A DNA stretch of 64,000 nt, from the NCBI GenBank assembly GCA_023667095.1, contig JAMPAT010000007.1, forward strand, positions 62,001 to 126,000, given 5' to 3'. How positions within the stretch are numbered: the first letter of the stretch is position 1; each line of letters begins with the position of its first letter. The notes under the pieces were generated by a model. The model saw only the letters and a program-made list of their open reading frames with translations. It did not search any database and had not been told where the DNA came from. Positions 60,017-64,000 of the stretch are shown in pieces. The translations under genes were made by a program, and so were the position numbers. The DNA is from Bacteroidales bacterium. GTDB taxonomy: Bacteria > Bacteroidota > Bacteroidia > Bacteroidales > UBA932.

Positions 60017-62125
60017 ATGAAATTGAGGAATTTACTATTTGGTGTCCTCGCATCAGCCGCTATCCTTTTTGGCTGTGAGAAGAACCCGCAATCAAATGAA
60101 CTGAAACTGGAGCTGTCCGCATCGGAGATTTCTTTCGAATCTGCAGCACAGACACAGTCAATCACCCTTACTGCAACCCGGGACTGGAAAGTAAAGGATG
60201 CAGACAAACTTCCTGAGTGGATTGCAATCGATCCTGTTTCGGGGGGGGCAGCCGCAAATGGCACTGCTGTTGAAATCAGCGTTACTGCAAACGCCGGCAC
60301 AAACCGTGAGGCAAATGTCGTGTTCACTATCGGAACCCTGCAGGCATCATTGAAGGTATCACAGAAGGGTGAGGGCGGTGCTGCAGAGGACCTGATTGTC
60401 TATCACAATGACTTCGACAAGGCAAAATCAGAAAAAGGCGAGGGCTGGAACAAGCATACCCTTGATGTAGATGAAAACTGGAAAAACGAGACCGGTTCTG
60501 GAATTTCTACTGTAGAATATGCGTTTTCTGGCATGACAGTAAGAAGCGGCAGCGGCTTGGCAGATTCGTCAAATGACGGTAATGATAATTCATTATATGC
60601 CGGGTCCGGTGTCAATAACATTTTCTTTGCTGCAAACAATTATTTCCAGGTAAAGAATATTACACTTGATCCGTCTGTCAAGAATTATGTGCTCTCATTT
60701 GGTGCAATCAGAAGTGTTTACCAGGCAGCTGCCGGAGCAAGCATCTTTGATGCAAGCCAGTTCTCCGTATATGTCAGCAATGATGGCGCAAAATGGGTTA
60801 AGCTTGACTATACATTCGCTTCCGGTTCCGCTCCAGATGCAAAATGGGACAAGCTCTCATCTGTATTTACACTTCCTGACAATACATCTAAACTCTATCT
60901 TTATTTCACAACAACAGAGGCAAGTACATACCGTATTGATGACCTTGACCTCTCAATTTCTTCTGCAGCCGGTACTGCAATTGACTTCTCAAAGGGAGTT
61001 GAACTGAATGGAGGCTCGACTGGTGGTGAAGTTGTAGGAACCCCGGAGGGTGACGGAACAGAAGCCTCTCCTTATAATGCAGCTGCAGCCCTTGCTGCCG
61101 CAAAGGCTCTTGCAGCTGATGCAAAGTCTGAGGAAGTTTATGTAAAAGGTATTGTTTCGTCAATTTCAGAGGTCAGCACACAATACGGCAATGCAACATA
61201 TTGTATCTCTGATGATGGCACTGTTGCAGGCCAGTTCTCCGTTTACCGTGGATATTATCTCAATGGTGACAAGTTTACAGCGTCAGATCAGATCAAGGTT
61301 GGAGACAAGGTCGTTATCTGTGGACAGCTTACCAACTACAAAGGAAATACACCGCAGGTAAACCAGGGCAGCAAGCTTATCTCACTCAACGGCAATACCG
61401 AGGATAACAGCAAGAGGTTTTCTGTTTCAACAACTTCACTGAATGTTGTAGCTGACGCCATGTCTGCGACTTTCAAGGTAAACGGAAATGTCGAGTGGAC
61501 AGCTTCTATAACGGAAGGAACAGATTGGGTAGAGATTCTTTCTGGTGAGAGCGGAAACGGTGTAGGTGATGTTGTGCTCCAGCTTACAAAGAATGAGTCT
61601 GAGGAGTCAGCAAGAGTTGCTAAGATTACTGTAAGCACAACAGCTGATGTTGCTACCAAGTCATACGTGGTTACTCTTACTCAGGCTAAGAAAGCCGGTG
61701 AGGGGGATTCCAAAGAGGTGACAATTGCTACCACAAGTGCAAGCAACTGGGCGAGCGATACACATGCGACATATGGCGAAGGCCGCAAAATTACTTCTGA
61801 CGGATTTAATGTTGCATTCTATAAATATAAATCTACGACTGCAAACGCTGATGCTCAATTGAATAGTACACATATCAGAGCTTATAAGAATAATGCGTTT
61901 GTTATAAATTCTGATGACAATAAAGTCATTAAATCTATAGTCTTTACTTGTGCATACGCTGATAAATGCTTTGACATGACAGTATTGTCAGATAACAATG
62001 CAACTGCGACAGCTGATACGAGTGCAAAAACCGTAACTTATAATGGTAATGGAATTACAAGTTTTGAAGCAGAGTTAACAGGTGGTCAGTGCAGAATCGC
62101 ATCTATAAAAATTATATACGAATAG
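60017..62125 (+). CDS. Lipoprotein with BACON, jelly-roll and OB-fold domains
   Basis: This 702-residue lipoprotein has lipobox L-F-G-C. The first BACON domain covers about 28-120 (S-A-S-E-I-S-F-E-S-A-A, then T-A-T-R-D-W-K-V). A jelly-roll-like carbohydrate-binding-type domain follows (about 125-315, Y-H-N-D-F-D-K-A). Then come an OB fold (about 345-450, V-Y-V-K-G-I-V-S-S-I then V-G-D-K-V-V-I-C-G-Q-L-T-N-Y-K), a second BACON (about 460-555) and a C-terminal beta domain. The OB fold is like those in the lipoprotein at 52546, on the other side of the ATPase array. No catalytic motif is seen. An eight-G run at 60241-60248 is in frame. Confidence 0.7.
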   Translation: MKLRNLLFGVLASAAILFGCEKNPQSNELKLELSASEISFESAAQTQSITLTATRDWKVKDADKLPEWIAIDPVSGGAAANGTAVEISVTANAGTNREANVVFTIGTLQASLKVSQKGEGGAAEDLIVYHNDFDKAKSEKGEGWNKHTLDVDENWKNETGSGISTVEYAFSGMTVRSGSGLADSSNDGNDNSLYAGSGVNNIFFAANNYFQVKNITLDPSVKNYVLSFGAIRSVYQAAAGASIFDASQFSVYVSNDGAKWVKLDYTFASGSAPDAKWDKLSSVFTLPDNTSKLYLYFTTTEASTYRIDDLDLSISSAAGTAIDFSKGVELNGGSTGGEVVGTPEGDGTEASPYNAAAALAAAKALAADAKSEEVYVKGIVSSISEVSTQYGNATYCISDDGTVAGQFSVYRGYYLNGDKFTASDQIKVGDKVVICGQLTNYKGNTPQVNQGSKLISLNGNTEDNSKRFSVSTTSLNVVADAMSATFKVNGNVEWTASITEGTDWVEILSGESGNGVGDVVLQLTKNESEESARVAKITVSTTADVATKSYVVTLTQAKKAGEGDSKEVTIATTSASNWASDTHATYGEGRKITSDGFNVAFYKYKSTTANADAQLNSTHIRAYKNNAFVINSDDNKVIKSIVFTCAYADKCFDMTVLSDNNATATADTSAKTVTYNGNGITSFEAELTGGQCRIASIKIIYE

Positions 62126-62146
62126 TATTTACTCACGCTTTTAAAC

Positions 62147-62181
62147 AAAGGGCTGTCCGGAGAAATCCCGGGCAACCCTTT
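62147..62181 (+). terminator. Hairpin between the BACON lipoprotein and the endonuclease gene
   Basis: AAAGGG and CCCTTT form the outer stem (about 62147-62152 and 62176-62181), with a G/C-rich inner part around AGAAAT. TATTCTCTTT follows. Termination may be partial, since the next ATG is only 17 bases on. Confidence 0.6.
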
Positions 62182-62197
62182 ATTCTCTTTAAAGATA

Positions 62198-63397
62198 ATG
62201 TACAGGAAATTTCATTATTTAATATTTGCAGTCCTCGGACTTCTGACGTTTTCTCTATCTTCATGCGAAGGCACGCTTCCTGAAGACGGGGAATTCCGTG
62301 TTTCTGTACGTATGTCTGGTGACCAGCTTACCGCAGGGGCCGGAAGTGTATGGGTATCAGTGATTGCTACAGGTGAATGGACCCTTGCACTGGAGCCAAA
62401 GGACGGTTCTGAACTGTGGTGTGCGCTTGGACAATATGCGGGAAATGGCAGCAAGGCAAATATAATGTTCTCGTATGAGGCAAATGATGCAGAGGCAAGC
62501 CGTTCCGTAGATATTGTGCTTGTGTCCAAAAATGGAAAGATGGAGTCACACCTTACAGTAGTGCAGATGGCTAAAGGTGGCAGCAGTACAGGTCCAGACA
62601 ATCCGGATCCAGACAAACCGGATAATCCAGGTACTCCGGACAAGGTCACAGCATGGCTGGAGCTTCCTGCAATGGGGAATAATCCTGATTTCTATACACA
62701 TTCCCAGACCTTGGGGGGAAAGTCTATCCGCAGCTGGTCTTACCTTTGGGACTATGACGCTCTTGTTGCGCATTGGGTGGCCTATCCGTTGAATGCCTGG
62801 ACAATAGGTTCCGGTTCCCGTACAAATGAATGGGGGCTTGATCCGAAGATACCGCGTGGCAGCCAGCCTGTTCTGTATAGCGGCTTCAAGGGTGGATATG
62901 ACCGCGGACATCAGTGCCCTTCTGCAGACAGGCTGAACTATGCTGCGAATGTCACTACATTCTACGGTACAAACATGACTCCGCAGCTCGGCTCGCTCAA
63001 CCAGAAGACCTGGGCAAATCTTGAGGGACAAGTCAGGGATTGGGCAAAGTCATTCGATACATTGTATGTCGTGACAGGCTGTACAGTTGCCGGAAGCACA
63101 AAATATGCATACGACAATGACGGCAAGGCCGTGAAGGTGCCAACCGGTTATTACAAGGCCCTGCTCGGCTACAAGAAAAACAAGACAGTCGGCATCACGG
63201 CAACGACCGGAGGCTATACCGGAATCGGATTCTATTTCGACCATTCAGGATATTCAGGAGACTATATGAATATGGCGATGACCATTGATGCGCTTGAAGC
63301 GAAGGTCGGAGAGGATTTCTTTGTGAACCTGAAAGACAAGATCGGTTCTGAACTGGCAGACCGGGTTGAGTCCACAAAGGATAGCTACTGGTATTAG
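62198..63397 (+). CDS. DNA/RNA non-specific endonuclease lipoprotein with BACON domain
   Basis: This 399-residue lipoprotein (lipobox S-L-S-S-C) has a BACON domain (about 30-127), a Pro/Asp linker (P-D-N-P-D-P-D-K-P) and an Endonuclease_NS domain from about 155. The catalytic motif is Y-D235-R-G-H238, with H238 the expected general base, and the metal-binding Asn lies in the G-T-N-M-T-P-Q stretch that follows. Enzymes of this family cut single- and double-stranded DNA and RNA using magnesium. A lipid anchor plus BACON suggests surface display. It is followed 70 bp later by a second nuclease-type gene. Confidence 0.9.
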   Translation: MYRKFHYLIFAVLGLLTFSLSSCEGTLPEDGEFRVSVRMSGDQLTAGAGSVWVSVIATGEWTLALEPKDGSELWCALGQYAGNGSKANIMFSYEANDAEASRSVDIVLVSKNGKMESHLTVVQMAKGGSSTGPDNPDPDKPDNPGTPDKVTAWLELPAMGNNPDFYTHSQTLGGKSIRSWSYLWDYDALVAHWVAYPLNAWTIGSGSRTNEWGLDPKIPRGSQPVLYSGFKGGYDRGHQCPSADRLNYAANVTTFYGTNMTPQLGSLNQKTWANLEGQVRDWAKSFDTLYVVTGCTVAGSTKYAYDNDGKAVKVPTGYYKALLGYKKNKTVGITATTGGYTGIGFYFDHSGYSGDYMNMAMTIDALEAKVGEDFFVNLKDKIGSELADRVESTKDSYWY

Positions 63398-63467
63398 GAA
63401 TCTGTTTCAGGAGCAGAGCCCGTTTAAAGGAATCCATTGAAGACATATTCTAAAAAATAACACCAAA

Positions 63468-64000
63468 ATGAAACGAATTGTTTATATATTTCTTCTGCTG
63501 CTTATCGGCTTCAATGCCTCTGCGCAGACAGCAGGTAGCAAGTCAAAGGGCAGCAGGAGCTATGTGATAGGCTTCTACAACCTTGAAAACCTGTTTGACA
63601 TCTATGATGACCCTGCCAAGAACGATGAGGAGTTCCTGCCGGATGGCAAGAACAAATGGACAGAGGCAAAGTACAACAAGAAGCTTCACAACATGGCTAC
63701 TGTAATCAAGGCCATGGCTGATGCAAACGGACGCTACCACACTGTACTCGGTGTGAGCGAGATTGAGAACCGCCTTGTGCTTGAGGACCTTGTCAGCCAG
63801 CCGGAGATTGCAGATGCCAATTACCAGATAATCCATTATGACGGACCTGACAGGCGTGGTGTGGATGTAGGCCTGCTCTACAAGCCGGAGCAGTTTACCT
63901 ACCTTGACAGTGAGTCGATACCTTTCACATTCGAGGATTCGGAGATTGAGTTCTCGATGGACAAGGAGGCACAGGACTATTTCCGTACAAGGGATATCCT
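63468..64000 (+). CDS. Secreted endonuclease/exonuclease/phosphatase family protein, partial
   Basis: The frame starts at 63468 with a signal peptide (I-F-L-L-L-L-I-G-F-N-A-S-A-Q) and runs off the right edge, leaving about 177 residues. It has the EEP-domain landmarks F-Y-N-L-E-N-L-F-D at the start and V-S-E-I-E-N-R-L-V-L-E-D-L, where the Glu is the usual metal ligand, then R-R-G-V-D-V-G-L-L-Y. Members cut phosphodiesters in nucleic acids or lipids. Next to an Endonuclease_NS gene, a nuclease role is most likely. The C-terminal catalytic His/Asp lie outside the window. Confidence 0.85.
   Translation, partial: MKRIVYIFLLLLIGFNASAQTAGSKSKGSRSYVIGFYNLENLFDIYDDPAKNDEEFLPDGKNKWTEAKYNKKLHNMATVIKAMADANGRYHTVLGVSEIENRLVLEDLVSQPEIADANYQIIHYDGPDRRGVDVGLLYKPEQFTYLDSESIPFTFEDSEIEFSMDKEAQDYFRTRDI

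Noticed and set aside
7367..60248. Frameshift errors at the seven- and eight-G runs
   Set aside because: All four genes read through the runs in the correct frame with intact domains on both sides.
62546..63031. 161-codon minus-strand frame opposite the endonuclease gene
   Set aside because: It is a shadow of the BACON/nuclease coding strand with no recognisable protein features.
1..64000. tRNA or rRNA genes
   Set aside because: No cloverleaf with a GGTTCRA-type T-loop and no rRNA sequence was recognised on either strand by reading; a covariance scan was not possible here.

Overview
The window reads as chromosome from a member of the Bacteroidales. It has SusC/SusD pairs, a hybrid two-component regulator, many Bacteroidota-only families (DUF1735, DUF4270, DUF4294, DUF3098, DUF4876), BACON-domain lipoproteins, and the phylum's own -7 promoter box (TAnnTTTG) in front of many genes. 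I cannot fix the family or genus from sequence alone. No rRNA, tRNA, CRISPR array, transposase or phage gene was seen.

Layout. (1) 1-12836: a polysaccharide-utilization-type locus on the minus strand (SusC, SusD, a DUF1735 surface lipoprotein, an M60-like metallopeptidase lipoprotein and a lipoprotein cut by the window edge), with its hybrid two-component regulator divergent on the plus strand. The M60-like protein points to host or mucin-type glycoprotein as a target. (2) 12804-16325: minus-strand TGS-domain nucleoside kinase and two short-chain dehydrogenases. (3) 16396-23726: a PAS-LuxR regulator followed by a tightly coupled TonB-dependent receptor / DUF4876 lipoprotein / beta-barrel set and a FISUMP lipoprotein. 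(4) 23864-28557: thiol peroxidase, a probable small structured RNA with its own terminator, a TlpA-like lipoprotein, uvrC, pnuC and acpP. (5) 28677-34895: DUF4270 and glycogen-synthase-like genes on the minus strand, then divergent ftsX-DUF3098-uppP-lpxH, then DUF4294. (6) 35222-45793: rplP to rplQ, that is the end of the S10 cluster plus the spc and alpha clusters with secY, map, infA and rpoA. The S10 cluster is cut between rpsC and rplP and restarts from its own promoter. (7) 45956-48952: two lipoproteins, one with an internally duplicated domain and one DUF4874/DUF4832 protein. (8) 49212-64000: an Oar-like TonB receptor, OB-fold and BACON lipoproteins, a nucleoside-deoxyribosyltransferase-like lipoprotein, a DRGH non-specific endonuclease and an endonuclease/exonuclease/phosphatase protein. 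I read this as a surface system for harvesting extracellular nucleic acid.

The most unusual structure lies inside region 8 (54763-59140). Three paralogous ATPases (AAA_14 plus DUF4143, each with a C-terminal D-x(12-14)-ExK nuclease-like signature) stand head to tail. Each is preceded by about three tandem copies of a 33-bp direct repeat. The period is the same at all three loci, but the unit sequence differs from gene to gene, and the last copy merges into the gene's own promoter. The repeats of the second and third genes begin on the stop codon of the gene before. This repeat-gene-repeat-gene-repeat-gene array is the best candidate for an undescribed system.
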